64,000 nucleotides of DNA from JACKHO01 sp041398745 (GCA_041398745.1 JAWKUB010000007.1:248001-312000), one strand, 5' to 3'; shown: positions 25,920-35,784, counted from the first letter of the stretch. Numbers and translations are program-made. Notes: generated from the sequence alone by a model not told the origin.

Positions 25920-27068
25920 GTGAACGAGCAACTCCCAAGCCGACGCGTTGTGCTCTGGGGAGTGGGGCATACGAATGCTCATGTGCTGCGCCTGTGGGGT
26001 ATGCATCCTTTTCCTGATACGGAACTGGTGTGCGTGTCGAACTTCTCCAGGGCGACCTATTCAGGAATGCTGCCGGGCGTGCTGGCGGGACAATATCCCG
26101 AATCTGCAATTGAAATCGATCTCGTCCGTCTTTGCCAACAGAACAAAACACAGCTCATCGTAGAAGAAGTAACCGGGATCAATCTTACTGAGCGAACATT
26201 GCAGTTCCGCCAACGCCCTCCCCTCCCCTTCGATGCACTGTCGATTGGAATTGGATCAGTGCCGACGACGGCAGGTGTGCTGTTTGCACCACAGGCACAG
26301 GTCCTGCAGCTGAAGCCCATGCAAACGCTTCCGGCTCGCCTGCAGCAGACTTTGTCGGAGGTTGCTGCCAGTCGCCCGGCATCGCCGCTTCGAATTGCCA
26401 TTGTTGGCGGTGGTGCTGCAGGCGTGGAGGTCGCCCTCTGCTTGCAAAGATACGTCAGGAAAAACTTCGAGACGTTTCCGGAAGTCTGTCTCGTGCATGC
26501 TGGAGGGGAAGTGTTGCCGGGCGTCACCACCGGTCTGCGTCAACGTGTCCAGCGCGAACTGGAACGATCGGGAATTCCAGTGCACACAGGTCGCCGGGTT
26601 GTATCGGTAGAGGTTGACTGCCTGCACTGCGATGACGGAAGCACCATCGAAGCTGATGTCGTGCTGTGGGCTGCGGGAGCCACGGGGCCGCCAATACTGT
26701 CGCAACTCGGCTTGCCGACAGATGAACGAGGCTTCCTACAAACGGACAGTACGCTTACGGTGTGTGGGTATCCCGGGATTTTCGCCGTCGGTGACTCGGG
26801 AACCATTCAAAACACGACAATGGCCAAGGCGGGAGTTTATGCGGTGCGCGAAGGTCCGGTTTTGTGGGACAACCTGTTCTGCCACCTGACCGGAAATTCG
26901 ATGAAGAGGTATGTGCCCCAGCATTCGTTCATGAAGCTGCTCAACTTCGGCAATGGGCGGGCCGCCGGAGAGTGGCGGGGATTCTCCTTCGAAGGGAAGT
27001 GGGTGTGGTGGCTGAAGAACTGGATCGATACGGCCTTCATGAAGAAGTTCCAGGTTGCCGACACCTGA
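25920..27068 (+). CDS. FAD-dependent oxidoreductase, N-terminal part of an oxidoreductase-SelD fusion
   Basis: 382 residues from a GTG start. It has the two nucleotide-binding motifs of NDH-2-like pyridine nucleotide-disulfide oxidoreductases: G-V-G-H-T-N-A-H at the N-terminus, and G-G-G-A-A-G-V-E near residue 162. The R-A-T-Y-S-G-M-L-P-G segment and the L-L-N-F-G-N-G-R-A ... W-R-G-F-S-F-E-G-K region near the C-terminus are typical of the NADH-dehydrogenase-like half of oxidoreductase-selenide,water-dikinase fusions known in cyanobacteria and Planctomycetota. The protein stops with a TGA at 27066-27068, just where the SelD half would begin, and only a broken C-terminal remnant follows. It may still function as a stand-alone dehydrogenase. 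Confidence 0.85.
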   Translation: MNEQLPSRRVVLWGVGHTNAHVLRLWGMHPFPDTELVCVSNFSRATYSGMLPGVLAGQYPESAIEIDLVRLCQQNKTQLIVEEVTGINLTERTLQFRQRPPLPFDALSIGIGSVPTTAGVLFAPQAQVLQLKPMQTLPARLQQTLSEVAASRPASPLRIAIVGGGAAGVEVALCLQRYVRKNFETFPEVCLVHAGGEVLPGVTTGLRQRVQRELERSGIPVHTGRRVVSVEVDCLHCDDGSTIEADVVLWAAGATGPPILSQLGLPTDERGFLQTDSTLTVCGYPGIFAVGDSGTIQNTTMAKAGVYAVREGPVLWDNLFCHLTGNSMKRYVPQHSFMKLLNFGNGRAAGEWRGFSFEGKWVWWLKNWIDTAFMKKFQVADT

Positions 27069-27086
27069 CGACGAATTGAACCACTC

Positions 27087-27432
27087 GGAACCAGCGTTCT
27101 GTAAGTCCATGCCATGCGGGTGCAAATTCGCCTCGAACACTTGTCGCTTTTCCCCGGGAGCCAGCGAACCGATGATTGCGGTACTGCGCAGTTCCCTCGA
27201 CGGGGCGAATCGTCAGTTGCCGGTGGAAATTCTGTCAATCAAAGAGGTTGCGGAGCATCCCTGGTTTACGCTGCTGTTTGATCCCCAAACGTGCGGCGGG
27301 CTCATGCTGGCCGTTTCGCCGGATCGGAAGGATGCGTTTTGCCCGTCAATCCTGGACTCGGGAGGCCTTGCGACCGTCGTCGGTACCCCCTCAAAGCCGG
27401 AAGCATCGCCAATTTTGAAGGTCAACTTCTAG
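27087..27432 (+). pseudogene. selD: Frameshifted C-terminal remnant of SelD
   Basis: Downstream of the oxidoreductase, the sequence keeps parts of the SelD C-terminal region split over two frames. One frame (about 27105-27150) reads as V-H-A-M-R-V-Q-I-R-L-E-H-L-S-L; the other continues with F-P-G-A-S-E, R-S-S-L-D-G-A-N and then L-L-F-D-P-Q-T-C-G-G-L-M-L-A, the SelD hallmark (DPQTxGGL), to a stop at 27432. A C/T homopolymer near 27155 is where the frame changes. The N-terminal ATP-binding part is absent. This is most simply a decayed fusion partner that cannot make selenophosphate. Confidence 0.75.
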
Positions 27433-27567
27433 TCCCATTGTCCGGAGGGAACCGCTCAAAACGCTGACCGACCTTGCCATGTCACTTCGCTGACTGGTAC
27501 TCTCCCTGCTCAAATTCTTGGGGACGAGAATCTCATTACGACCATTCGCAACAGGGAGGTTGCGGCC

Positions 27568-29169
27568 ATGCTGTTCACAAAATCAATTCGACGCAAGCTC
27601 GCCGTCGTGTTGCTGTTTTTTGTGGGACTGCTGGGGCTGTTCATTTTGGTCAGTTTGCGTGGGCTGCAGTCGCATCGCGCGACGCTGGACGATTTGCGGA
27701 TTTCTGTCGTCGACACGCCCAGCCGCGACCAGCTCATTGCCCGCATCAGCTCCCTGATTGAACCGCTCAGTTATCGTATCCCTGACGAGTCAAAATCGGT
27801 CGAGCGTCGCCAACAGGCTGCCAACTGGCAGCACGATCAGTTCGCCACCAAACTCGCGGAAGTCTATGGTGAGGTTCAGCACTTTGAAGATAAATGGAGC
27901 GCGCTACCGGGAAATCTGCAACCGTCAAGTGGTGGCGTTGTCGCGATGAGCGAGTTCATGCGCGATTTGCGTCGCGATTTGAAAGAACAGTTGGCAAGCT
28001 CTGCTGAGAGCCTGAAGGACATTTCCGATTTGCGGCGTCGCGACCACAGCATTGCTGAAATGCTGGAGACAATTGGCGGCATGATTCGACGGATCGAAAC
28101 ATTGCCCGATCCCGCATACCGACTGGCAAACCGTCTTGAGGAAGCACAGGAAAGCTACGCAGTACAGTTTCGTACACTCTGTTGGGTGGGTGCGTTCAGC
28201 CTGGGAATGTTAATCCTCATTCTGGTGTGGATGTATCAACTCATTCTGGCCCCCATTCATAACCTGATGACCGGAGTCAAACGGGTCGCCGATGGTGAGT
28301 TCGATTACCGTCTGACGACCGATACAAAATGTGAACTCTCGGCCCTGGCCGCCGCGTTCAACGACATGGCGGAGCGTATTGAAACCGACCGACGGGACAA
28401 GAAACAGCAAATTGAGGAAGGTATTCAACAACTGGTGCTGTCCGAACGAATGGCCAGCCTGGGGATGCTGTCAACCGGTGTGGCGCATGAAATCAACAAC
28501 CCACTCATGGGCATTGCGAATGCCGCGGTTGAGTTGCAGTTCATTCTTAATGATTACCGTGCTGGCATGAAGGAGCAGGATCAGGAGGACGCCGAGCACG
28601 CCATCAAGGTCATTTCCGATCAAACGAAGAACTGTCAGCGAATTACCGCCAAATTGAAGTTGTTCGGCCAGGGAAAACAAGGGCAGGAACGAAACCTGTA
28701 CGACCTGACTGCCATTCTGCAGGAGGTCGTCTCGCTGGTGCAAATGCTGAAACAATTCCCCGATCGCACCATCGACCTGCCGCAATTGGAAACGCATCGC
28801 GTGTGGATCGATGCCGGAGAAATTCGTCAGGTTGTGTTGAACCTAGTCATGAATGCCTTGCAGGCCACAACTTCGGGGGGACTGCTCAGAATTCATCTGC
28901 ACGAAACGCCTGACTATGTCGAAGTTGAGTTTCAGGATGACGGCTGCGGCATGACTCCGGAACAATTAAAGAAGGCTTTCGATCCCTTTTTCACAACTAA
29001 GGAAGTGGGGAAAGGTACAGGCCTGGGGCTCTCACTCAGCCGCGGCATTGTCCTCAACCACGGGGGCGTGCTTGAAGCTTCGAGTGAGGGTGAAGGGAAG
29101 GGGGCCACGTTTGTGCTGCGTCTTCCCAGGACACAGTCTGTCGCCAAACGCAACAGCCGTGCCGCATAG
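27568..29169 (+). CDS. Membrane-bound sensor histidine kinase
   Basis: 533 residues. Two transmembrane helices (about 11-30 and 200-222) flank an extracytoplasmic sensor region. A HAMP-like region follows (around L-I-L-A-P-I-H-N-L-M-T-G-V-K-R-V-A-D). The phosphoaccepting histidine is H307 in G-V-A-H-E-I-N-N-P-L. The HATPase domain has an N-box (N-L-V-M-N-A-L-Q-A), G1 D-D-G-C-G-M, then F-F-T-T-K and G-T-G-L-G-L-S. It is a complete orphan kinase with no response regulator adjacent. A membrane-anchored VWA gene follows 131 bases downstream. Confidence 0.92.
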   Translation: MLFTKSIRRKLAVVLLFFVGLLGLFILVSLRGLQSHRATLDDLRISVVDTPSRDQLIARISSLIEPLSYRIPDESKSVERRQQAANWQHDQFATKLAEVYGEVQHFEDKWSALPGNLQPSSGGVVAMSEFMRDLRRDLKEQLASSAESLKDISDLRRRDHSIAEMLETIGGMIRRIETLPDPAYRLANRLEEAQESYAVQFRTLCWVGAFSLGMLILILVWMYQLILAPIHNLMTGVKRVADGEFDYRLTTDTKCELSALAAAFNDMAERIETDRRDKKQQIEEGIQQLVLSERMASLGMLSTGVAHEINNPLMGIANAAVELQFILNDYRAGMKEQDQEDAEHAIKVISDQTKNCQRITAKLKLFGQGKQGQERNLYDLTAILQEVVSLVQMLKQFPDRTIDLPQLETHRVWIDAGEIRQVVLNLVMNALQATTSGGLLRIHLHETPDYVEVEFQDDGCGMTPEQLKKAFDPFFTTKEVGKGTGLGLSLSRGIVLNHGGVLEASSEGEGKGATFVLRLPRTQSVAKRNSRAA

Positions 29170-29300
29170 GCTGTTACGTTCAAAACTTGGCACCGGATCT
29201 CGGTCCGAAAATCTTGCCTAATCGGACTACGCGGGAAAGACAGCTTTTGCGTGCCCTCGACTGCCGACCTAGTATATGGGGGGAGGTACGTACGCAGTTC

Positions 29301-30260
29301 ATGAGCGATGTTCGGCATAACGAGGGTTTCCGCCAGCGCGGACTGCTGAATGCAGTCGCGTCTTCGCTGACGCTGCACCTCACATTCGCAGTAATGCTCG
29401 CTGTGGCTCACGTTCATCAATTGTCGAGTTCAGCGCCGCTTGAAATTCAAACCGGCATTGCCGAGGAACTTGCCTTGCCAAGTGTTGTTGAACAGGAGTT
29501 GCTCGTTGCGGCAACTCCTAATCAGCAAAGCGCCGCATCCTCGCTCAACTCTCCGACCGACATCGTGATTGGATCATCCAGTCCACAGGATGTTCAGCTG
29601 TCGGAAGTGTCTGACCCAATTGCTTTGTTCAGCGAACAACTTCCCTCGTCGCAACTGACGGAGGTCGTCGGGGCCGCGCCGAGTTTTGACGGCATAAGTG
29701 ACGGGGCAGGAGATGGAGAAGGGGGACGCTCATTCTTCGGCTTAAAGCCCGAGGGAGATCGAACCGTATTTGTGGTGGATGCCTCGTTCAGCATGAATCA
29801 CCCCCACCCACCACCGGCGAAAACACGTTTTAAGCGAGTCAAGCTGGAACTGCTCAAAGCGGTGGAGTGCATGGAACCCCAGCAGCAGTTCTTCATTGTC
29901 TTCTTCAATGAAGCGGCCATCCCCATGCCTTCACGCCAGCTCGTTTCGGCCGATCCGAATGTGAGTACGCCATTCATGCGGTGGATGGCAACTGTTCCTG
30001 CGCAGGGAAAAACCGATCCCACTCAGGCACTACTCATTGCACTGTCACTTCAGCCAGACAACGTTGTCCTGTTGACCGATGGTGACATCCCCGTGAAAAC
30101 GAGTCGCCTCGTGCGGCAGGCCAATGTGAAAGGAACGCCAATCCACACCATTGGATTTGGCGATGACACTGGCGAAAAGCGGTTGCAGGAAATCGCCGAG
30201 CAGAACGGCGGAACGTATCGGTTCATTCCAGAAACGCCAACGGTCGCAGTGACGCGCTAG
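29301..30260 (+). CDS. Membrane-anchored VWA-domain protein
   Basis: 319 residues from the ATG at 29301 (an upstream start at 29187 is possible but adds unconserved residues). One hydrophobic helix (about 15-37) precedes a Ser/Glu-rich linker. The VWA domain begins with MIDAS motif D-A-S-F-S (D160, S162, S164), then L-L-T-D-G-D near residue 256 and a C-terminal T-I-G-F-G-D-D. The MIDAS is intact, so metal-dependent ligand binding is expected. It lies after a histidine kinase on the same strand, but no regulatory link is proven. It is not closely related to the TerY/TerF proteins later in the window. Confidence 0.85.
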   Translation: MSDVRHNEGFRQRGLLNAVASSLTLHLTFAVMLAVAHVHQLSSSAPLEIQTGIAEELALPSVVEQELLVAATPNQQSAASSLNSPTDIVIGSSSPQDVQLSEVSDPIALFSEQLPSSQLTEVVGAAPSFDGISDGAGDGEGGRSFFGLKPEGDRTVFVVDASFSMNHPHPPPAKTRFKRVKLELLKAVECMEPQQQFFIVFFNEAAIPMPSRQLVSADPNVSTPFMRWMATVPAQGKTDPTQALLIALSLQPDNVVLLTDGDIPVKTSRLVRQANVKGTPIHTIGFGDDTGEKRLQEIAEQNGGTYRFIPETPTVAVTR

Positions 30261-30282
30261 ACGTGGTCGACCCGCCACGGGC

Positions 30283-31626
30283 CTAAATTGCCAGGACCAG
30301 GCCGAGGACAAACGAGTCCTGCACCACGTTGCTGTCACTTGCCGTTGTGATGCCAATGAGCGGAGCAAATCCCAAGCTGCGCACGTACTCTGCGGTAAAC
30401 AGAACATTGGGCGAAGGCTGCAATTCCAGCCCCAGCACCAGTTGCTGGTTTGAGCGAAACTCTGTTCCTGACGCTCCCTGAATACCTTCACTCCAGCTCA
30501 CTGCCCACCAGGCCGGAACTCCGCCAATGGGGATATCGAGTGCCAGTTCAGCCCGATATGCCTGAACGCGATGCGAAGTGGCAGGCCACGGTTTGAGCGT
30601 CGCTGCGTATTCACCAGAAAGGTAGACATTTCCCATGCGGACGCGACCATTCACGTCCCAAGCGCCGTTCTGCGGACCGGTCACAGCCGGGTTGGTATGT
30701 TCTGCCACTGCAGCGTTGTAAATGGTACCCGCGAGGTAACCACCACCGAAAATGATCTCCGTGCCATTTGGTAGGTTGAATTCATAGCTACCGTTGGCGG
30801 CCACGTTGTCGATGTGGCCTTTGTTCGGCGAATCAACCACCCGAATTCCACGGCTTCCATTCAGTGCGGTGACCGTCATGTTGAGACCATCGGCTGAGTA
30901 TCCCACGCCACCTCCTTCGCCCAGGGCTCCGAAATAGTGCCAGACCATCGACTGAGTAAATGGTGACAACGTCCGCATGTCGCCGAAGGAGACATTCTTT
31001 TTTCCCGCAAACAGATAGAACGGTGACTCGTCCAGATTTCCGAGTACAGCATACGCTTGCCGCATCTGAAAACTGCCCTGATTGAACGTCGGAAACGTGA
31101 AGACGTCTGAGAAGAGAGTCTCGACATACGCAGTTGCCCAGGGGGCAATATGCGCTATGACGTTCTGGTTGGACTGCAACACCCGCACATCGAGTGCCGT
31201 GCTGCCGGTGAAGTCGGTGGGAAATCTGCCTTGGTACGGGAACTTATCGTCGCTGTTGGTCATTGCAGCAAGTGCGGAAACACGCATTTGTCCGCCAATG
31301 ATAACTTGTGGAAAGCTGCCACTCTCGGACTGACTTCTTAACAGCGTCAGTTGTTTGTCGCCTTGACGATTCTGAAAGTCCAGCATCGACCAGGTTGTTG
31401 GCGTGTCGATTCCAATCCAGGACTGACCGGAGCTACTGGCAAACACGACGTCAGAACTGAGAACCGACGTCTCGATAGGCTCACCGTACGCTGCGTGCTG
31501 TGACACGACCGGAGCGGGTGCCAGATAATCTTGCCCCAGGAGATGCGATGTTCCCCAACCGGCCCAAGTCCACATCAGGACGGCCAGCAGGCCACAGTTT
31601 GATGGTTTGATGTAACGGCGCAACAT
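30283..31626 (-). CDS. Probable outer-membrane beta-barrel protein
   Basis: 447 residues with a signal peptide (hydrophobic L-L-A-V-L-M-W-T-W-A-G-W-G). The mature chain has alternating polar/hydrophobic beta-strands with frequent Gly and aromatic residues, for example G-G-Q-M-R-V-S-A-L, G-G-G-Y-L-A-G-T, and ends in a strand F-V-L-G-L-V-L-A-I, as expected of an outer-membrane porin. Similarity to LbtU-type or carbohydrate porins is suggested, but no family was confirmed. It is convergent with the VWA gene and divergent from the polysaccharide cluster. Confidence 0.65.
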   Translation of the reverse strand: MLRRYIKPSNCGLLAVLMWTWAGWGTSHLLGQDYLAPAPVVSQHAAYGEPIETSVLSSDVVFASSSGQSWIGIDTPTTWSMLDFQNRQGDKQLTLLRSQSESGSFPQVIIGGQMRVSALAAMTNSDDKFPYQGRFPTDFTGSTALDVRVLQSNQNVIAHIAPWATAYVETLFSDVFTFPTFNQGSFQMRQAYAVLGNLDESPFYLFAGKKNVSFGDMRTLSPFTQSMVWHYFGALGEGGGVGYSADGLNMTVTALNGSRGIRVVDSPNKGHIDNVAANGSYEFNLPNGTEIIFGGGYLAGTIYNAAVAEHTNPAVTGPQNGAWDVNGRVRMGNVYLSGEYAATLKPWPATSHRVQAYRAELALDIPIGGVPAWWAVSWSEGIQGASGTEFRSNQQLVLGLELQPSPNVLFTAEYVRSLGFAPLIGITTASDSNVVQDSFVLGLVLAI

Positions 31627-31886
31627 GCCCCTCGATTCTTGGGATCACCCACCTTCTTTTGTTCGGCTGGGTCAACTTTACCGATTAAGGCGATTTTGCG
31701 GGTTGCGCAGAGAATTCAACCAATGCGGGAACGCTGCTGGTCACAACGTTGCAATTTGGCTGCATGTTTCAACCAGTTCCCGCCAACCCCGCATTCATCC
31801 CAGATAGTTGCCGTAGAACTGTTATCAGGTTTGACCTGTGGCGCCACCGGTCTCCCTGTGCTCGACGAGGAAACGACAACTTTCTT

Positions 31887-33269
31887 ATGGCTCCCATCGC
31901 CTACATTCTGTTTATGTTGGCAAACGCAGCGTTGTTCATCCGTCCCGGTGAACTCGTGCCGGCGTTGGGGGACGTGCAGGTCTATCTCTTCCTGATTACA
32001 GGAGCCCTCATTTTCTCGATACCCGATTTGCACAATCAGCTGCGACTGAAGACGTTACGACAGCAACCGGTCAACCTCTGTGTTCTCGGTGTCACATTGA
32101 TGGTGCTCATCTCCCGAATTGCCGTAAGCGACTTCCAGAACATTGAGTCGGCATTCATTGGAATGGTGAAAGTGCTGCTCTACTACCTCGTGCTGGTGTC
32201 AGTCTTACGAACACCGGAGCGGTTACGCAATTTCCTGATGACGACGGCCATTTGCGCCACCATCATGATTGCGTACAGCATTTACGACTACCGCAACTTC
32301 GTCGACGAATGGATGAACCGCCCCGACATGGTGCAGGTCATCTACGAGGAGAACAAACTCCCCGTCCACGAGCGCAAGCTCATGCGTCATACGCCCGACC
32401 GAGACGGGTACGACATTTACGGCAACGAGATTTTCTTCTTCCGGCTGTGCGGTCTCGGCATTTTTCACGACCCCAATGACGTGTCGTTGCTTATTGTGGC
32501 GACGAGCATAATTTCGATCTACTTTCTGTTTGATCAGAAGCTCAGCGCGGCCCGCATGCTGTGGGTTATTCCACTTCTTATTGGTGGAATTGCCATGTAC
32601 TACACCTACTCGCGCGGCGGACTGCTCGCGGCTGGCGTGGGCATGATGGCGTGGCTGAGTACAAAGTATGGCGGGAAGGTTGCAATTGTCATTGGTTGCC
32701 TCTGCGCCATGGCAGTACCGGTAGCACTGGGCCGTGCCGCAAACATCGATATTTCCTCGGGGACCGGACAAAACCGCATTCAGCACTGGAGCGATGGTCT
32801 TATGGCCATTCGCAATTCGCGTGCTGTGTTCGGTATTGGTGAAGGGAACTACACCGAAGTTTCATCCCACGTCGCACACAATTCATGGGTCCATGCGTTC
32901 GTTGAACTCGGTGTTATTGGCGGAACGTTCTTCTTTGGATGCTTTTTTCTCACCGCCTACACCTTCCTGCTGATGAAACGATTTCGGTTTCAAATCAGCC
33001 ATCCCGAGTTACAAAGACTGTTTCCGTATGTTGCCGCCATCCTGGCAGAATGGAGCATGGGCATTTGCACGCTTTCACGCTGCTATGTCCCTTCCACCTA
33101 CATGGTCGTGGGATTGGGCGCTGCATTTGTCAATCTCGTCGGATTCTACCGTTCGAATCCCCGGCCACTTGTTGTTTTGAACCGCTACGTCGCCGTCGTA
33201 TGGATCACCTGTAGCATGGCATTGCTCATGGGTGCCTACGTATTCGTGCGGCTGTTTGTGCGGTGGTAG
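31887..33269 (+). CDS. O-antigen ligase/polymerase-like (Wzy/WaaL) membrane protein
   Basis: 460 residues from the ATG at 31887, which starts directly on the first transmembrane helix (an upstream ATG adds unrelated residues). About ten to twelve hydrophobic helices are visible. A large extracytoplasmic loop contains the S-R-G-G-L-L-A motif typical of O-antigen ligase/polymerase proteins and H-N-S-W-V-H-A-F-V-E-L-G, the conserved histidine-containing segment. It is the first gene of a plus-strand polysaccharide cluster and probably polymerises or transfers the repeat unit. Confidence 0.85.
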   Translation: MAPIAYILFMLANAALFIRPGELVPALGDVQVYLFLITGALIFSIPDLHNQLRLKTLRQQPVNLCVLGVTLMVLISRIAVSDFQNIESAFIGMVKVLLYYLVLVSVLRTPERLRNFLMTTAICATIMIAYSIYDYRNFVDEWMNRPDMVQVIYEENKLPVHERKLMRHTPDRDGYDIYGNEIFFFRLCGLGIFHDPNDVSLLIVATSIISIYFLFDQKLSAARMLWVIPLLIGGIAMYYTYSRGGLLAAGVGMMAWLSTKYGGKVAIVIGCLCAMAVPVALGRAANIDISSGTGQNRIQHWSDGLMAIRNSRAVFGIGEGNYTEVSSHVAHNSWVHAFVELGVIGGTFFFGCFFLTAYTFLLMKRFRFQISHPELQRLFPYVAAILAEWSMGICTLSRCYVPSTYMVVGLGAAFVNLVGFYRSNPRPLVVLNRYVAVVWITCSMALLMGAYVFVRLFVRW

Positions 33270-33290
33270 TTACTGAGCAGGTATTGAGTC

Positions 33291-34187
33291 ATGAATTCTG
33301 CAAAAATTCCTCGAATCAGTGTCGTCATTCCGGCCTACAAAGCAGTGGACTTCATTGGTCGTGCAATCGACAGCGTCTGGGCTCAAACGTTTTCGCCTTT
33401 TGAAGTCATTGTCGTCAATGATGGTTCGCCCGATGACACGGCCGAAGTTGTTCGGCAGCGGGATGGACATCGTGTCCGCCTGATTTCCCAGGAAAATGCT
33501 GGGCCCGGTGCCGCGCGTAATCACGGAATTCGCGAAGCTCAGGGAGACTGGATTGCTCTCCTTGATGCAGACGACACGTGGGCACCCGATAAGCTCGAAA
33601 AGCAAGCGGCACTCATCTCCGATGATATCGGAATTGTACATTGCTTCATTTCCAATGCACTGCCTATTCACCTGGCCCCCGGCGAAGTCACATTCGATGC
33701 AATGTGGGAGCGCAATTACATAGGAACCTCAACGGTTCTCATGCGGAAGCAAGCTTGGGAACAGGTCGGTGGATTCGACGAAGACCGCAACCTGATGGGC
33801 GCGGAGGATTACAACCTCTGGTTACGAATCATCCATTCCGGCTATCGCGTCGCAACGCTGCGTGAACCTCTGGCGTATTACACTCCCGCCGACGATTCCA
33901 TCATGACAAATGTCATGCAGGTTGTTCGTGCGGAACTTTTAAACATCGAGAAAATGTCCAACTTATTGGCGCTGTCCGATGAGCGGGTCATCGCCAAACA
34001 GTTGGAAATCTGGGACGAGTATGGTCGTACATTCTTGTGGCAACGTGACAAACCGGAAGCGCGGCAAATGTTCAGTGAAATTCTGAAACGCCGTCCGACC
34101 ACGTCAGCACTCATGCACTGGATGGCCACGTTCGTCCCCAATGCCGTCCTCGACTTGAAACGCAACCTCAGCTCAACCACGAGCTAG
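33291..34187 (+). CDS. Family 2 glycosyltransferase
   Basis: 298 residues. GT-A fold signature: S-V-V-I-P-A-Y-K-A at the N-terminus, then V-V-N-D-G-S-P-D-D-T near residue 42, and the D-A-D-D metal-binding motif near residue 89. The acceptor-side G-A-E-D-Y-N-L-W is present. It transfers one sugar in polysaccharide repeat assembly, at the cytoplasmic membrane face. The preceding gene ends 21 bases upstream and the flippase follows after 74 bases. Confidence 0.93.
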   Translation: MNSAKIPRISVVIPAYKAVDFIGRAIDSVWAQTFSPFEVIVVNDGSPDDTAEVVRQRDGHRVRLISQENAGPGAARNHGIREAQGDWIALLDADDTWAPDKLEKQAALISDDIGIVHCFISNALPIHLAPGEVTFDAMWERNYIGTSTVLMRKQAWEQVGGFDEDRNLMGAEDYNLWLRIIHSGYRVATLREPLAYYTPADDSIMTNVMQVVRAELLNIEKMSNLLALSDERVIAKQLEIWDEYGRTFLWQRDKPEARQMFSEILKRRPTTSALMHWMATFVPNAVLDLKRNLSSTTS

Positions 34188-34261
34188 CAAATGCCTCACT
34201 GGGAAGGATCTGCCAACCCACACTTTCCTGGTTCCTGACTCCTACCCACTACCAACTTTCC

Positions 34262-35752
34262 ATGTCGGTAAAGAAAAACGTCATCGCCGGATGGCTCGGC
34301 CATTTGGTGACTGTGCTCATCGGTTTCTTCCTCATGCCCTACATTCTGGGCATTCTGGAAGAGACGCGGTACGGGGTATGGCTGTTGCTCAATGCCGTGG
34401 CTGCCTATTCCGGACTCATTTACGCCGGGTTCGGTGCGACCATTTGCCGTTACGTTGCTGATTCATCGGCACGCAAAGAGTGGGACCGGATGAACCAGTT
34501 CGTCAGTTCCATTCAAAGCGTCTACTTCGGATCTGCCACCCTGGTTGTGCTGGCCACCATCGCATTCGCACTCGCGGCACCCATGATGGACAAATGGGGC
34601 GATGTCTCAATTCGGGAAGTCCAGACAGCCATCCTGGTCATTGGTTCGACAATCGCCATGGGTATGGTCGCCAGTGTGTATGGCGGAGTTCTCATTGGTA
34701 CGCAGCAGTTACACATCAAGCGAGCCATTGAAGTCACCTGTGGAATCACCCGAGGCGTCCTCACCGTGCTGTTCCTCAAGCAACAGTGGGGACTGGTCAC
34801 GCTCTCACTGGTCTTCTTTGCGGTAACCGTTTTGGAGCATGGACTCAGCGCGTGGTTTGCCTATCGGGTCTGCCCGCAGCTCAGCGTTTCTCCCAAACAC
34901 ATTCGACGGGATGTCCTCAAGGAATGTTTCGGTTTCAGCACGTTTAATGCCATCGCACTGGCGGCGGAGTATCTCATTTACTTCACCGACACCATTGTCA
35001 TCGGGCTCGTCTTGGGACCCAAAGCGATTGTCCCTTACCAAATTGGCCTTCGCATCGCCCAAATGATTCAAATGCCTATCGCACAAATTGGCGAGGCCAT
35101 TCTCCCCAAGGCAGGGGAATTGCATGCCAATGCGGAACGGGGACAACTTGGCGCTCTCGTTGCCAAAGCGATGGGCGTCGCCTTCCTGCTGGCCGGTGGA
35201 TTTCTCATCGGCGGGTACTACTTCGGCGATCAACTGGTCTCCACCTGGATGGGGCGTTCGTTCACACACACTCACACCGTCATGGTCATTCTGCTGGCAA
35301 CGCAAGTCGTCTCCATGCCAATGGTCATCATCCGCAAAGCCCTGCTCGGCAGTGGCGAAGTGAAAACCCCCGCGTTCATCGACCTGCTCGAAGCCGTGTC
35401 GAATCTCGCCCTCTCGCTTATTCTCGTGCACTACTGGGGAATTGTGGGCGTGGCGATTGGAACATTCGTCCCACTGCTTGTCATCGAGTCCTCGTTGTTG
35501 TTGCCTTTCGCGATGAAGCGACTGCACATCACGCGCGGCGACTTGCTGACAAAAGTTGTCGGTCCGGCTGTCCCGAGCTTCGTACTGCTGTTTGCGTTTT
35601 GTGAAATTGCGTCTCGATTCGAACTTGGTACCGGGTGGGGACCGTTGTTGTTGGCCACGGCCTGTGGTGGCGGCCTGTTGGTACTCGCGCGCGGAGCCGT
35701 GCACATATTGACCCGCCCCTCTCCAGTCAACGCATCCTCCAGTGCCCAGTAG
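34262..35752 (+). CDS. Polysaccharide flippase, Wzx/MATE type
   Basis: 496 residues with twelve to fourteen predicted transmembrane helices, matching the oligosaccharidyl-lipid flippase branch of the MATE/MurJ superfamily. It likely moves lipid-linked repeat units across the inner membrane. The N-terminus (V-I-A-G-W-L-G-H-L-V) and the E-E-T-R-Y-G-V-W-L-L segment are typical for this family. It stands beside a Wzy-like gene, a usual Wzx/Wzy arrangement. Confidence 0.9.
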   Translation: MSVKKNVIAGWLGHLVTVLIGFFLMPYILGILEETRYGVWLLLNAVAAYSGLIYAGFGATICRYVADSSARKEWDRMNQFVSSIQSVYFGSATLVVLATIAFALAAPMMDKWGDVSIREVQTAILVIGSTIAMGMVASVYGGVLIGTQQLHIKRAIEVTCGITRGVLTVLFLKQQWGLVTLSLVFFAVTVLEHGLSAWFAYRVCPQLSVSPKHIRRDVLKECFGFSTFNAIALAAEYLIYFTDTIVIGLVLGPKAIVPYQIGLRIAQMIQMPIAQIGEAILPKAGELHANAERGQLGALVAKAMGVAFLLAGGFLIGGYYFGDQLVSTWMGRSFTHTHTVMVILLATQVVSMPMVIIRKALLGSGEVKTPAFIDLLEAVSNLALSLILVHYWGIVGVAIGTFVPLLVIESSLLLPFAMKRLHITRGDLLTKVVGPAVPSFVLLFAFCEIASRFELGTGWGPLLLATACGGGLLVLARGAVHILTRPSPVNASSSAQ

Positions 35753-35784
35753 TTTCAAAAGGCCAGTTTATTCTGGTGACAACC

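Noticed and set aside
30262..30279. Small hairpin CGTGG/CCACG between convergent genes
   Set aside because: Only 5 bp of stem and no T-run; not enough to call a terminator.
33145..33165. tRNA T-arm-like sequence GTTCGAATCCCC
   Set aside because: It lies inside the O-antigen ligase-like coding region and no acceptor, D- or anticodon arm surrounds it.
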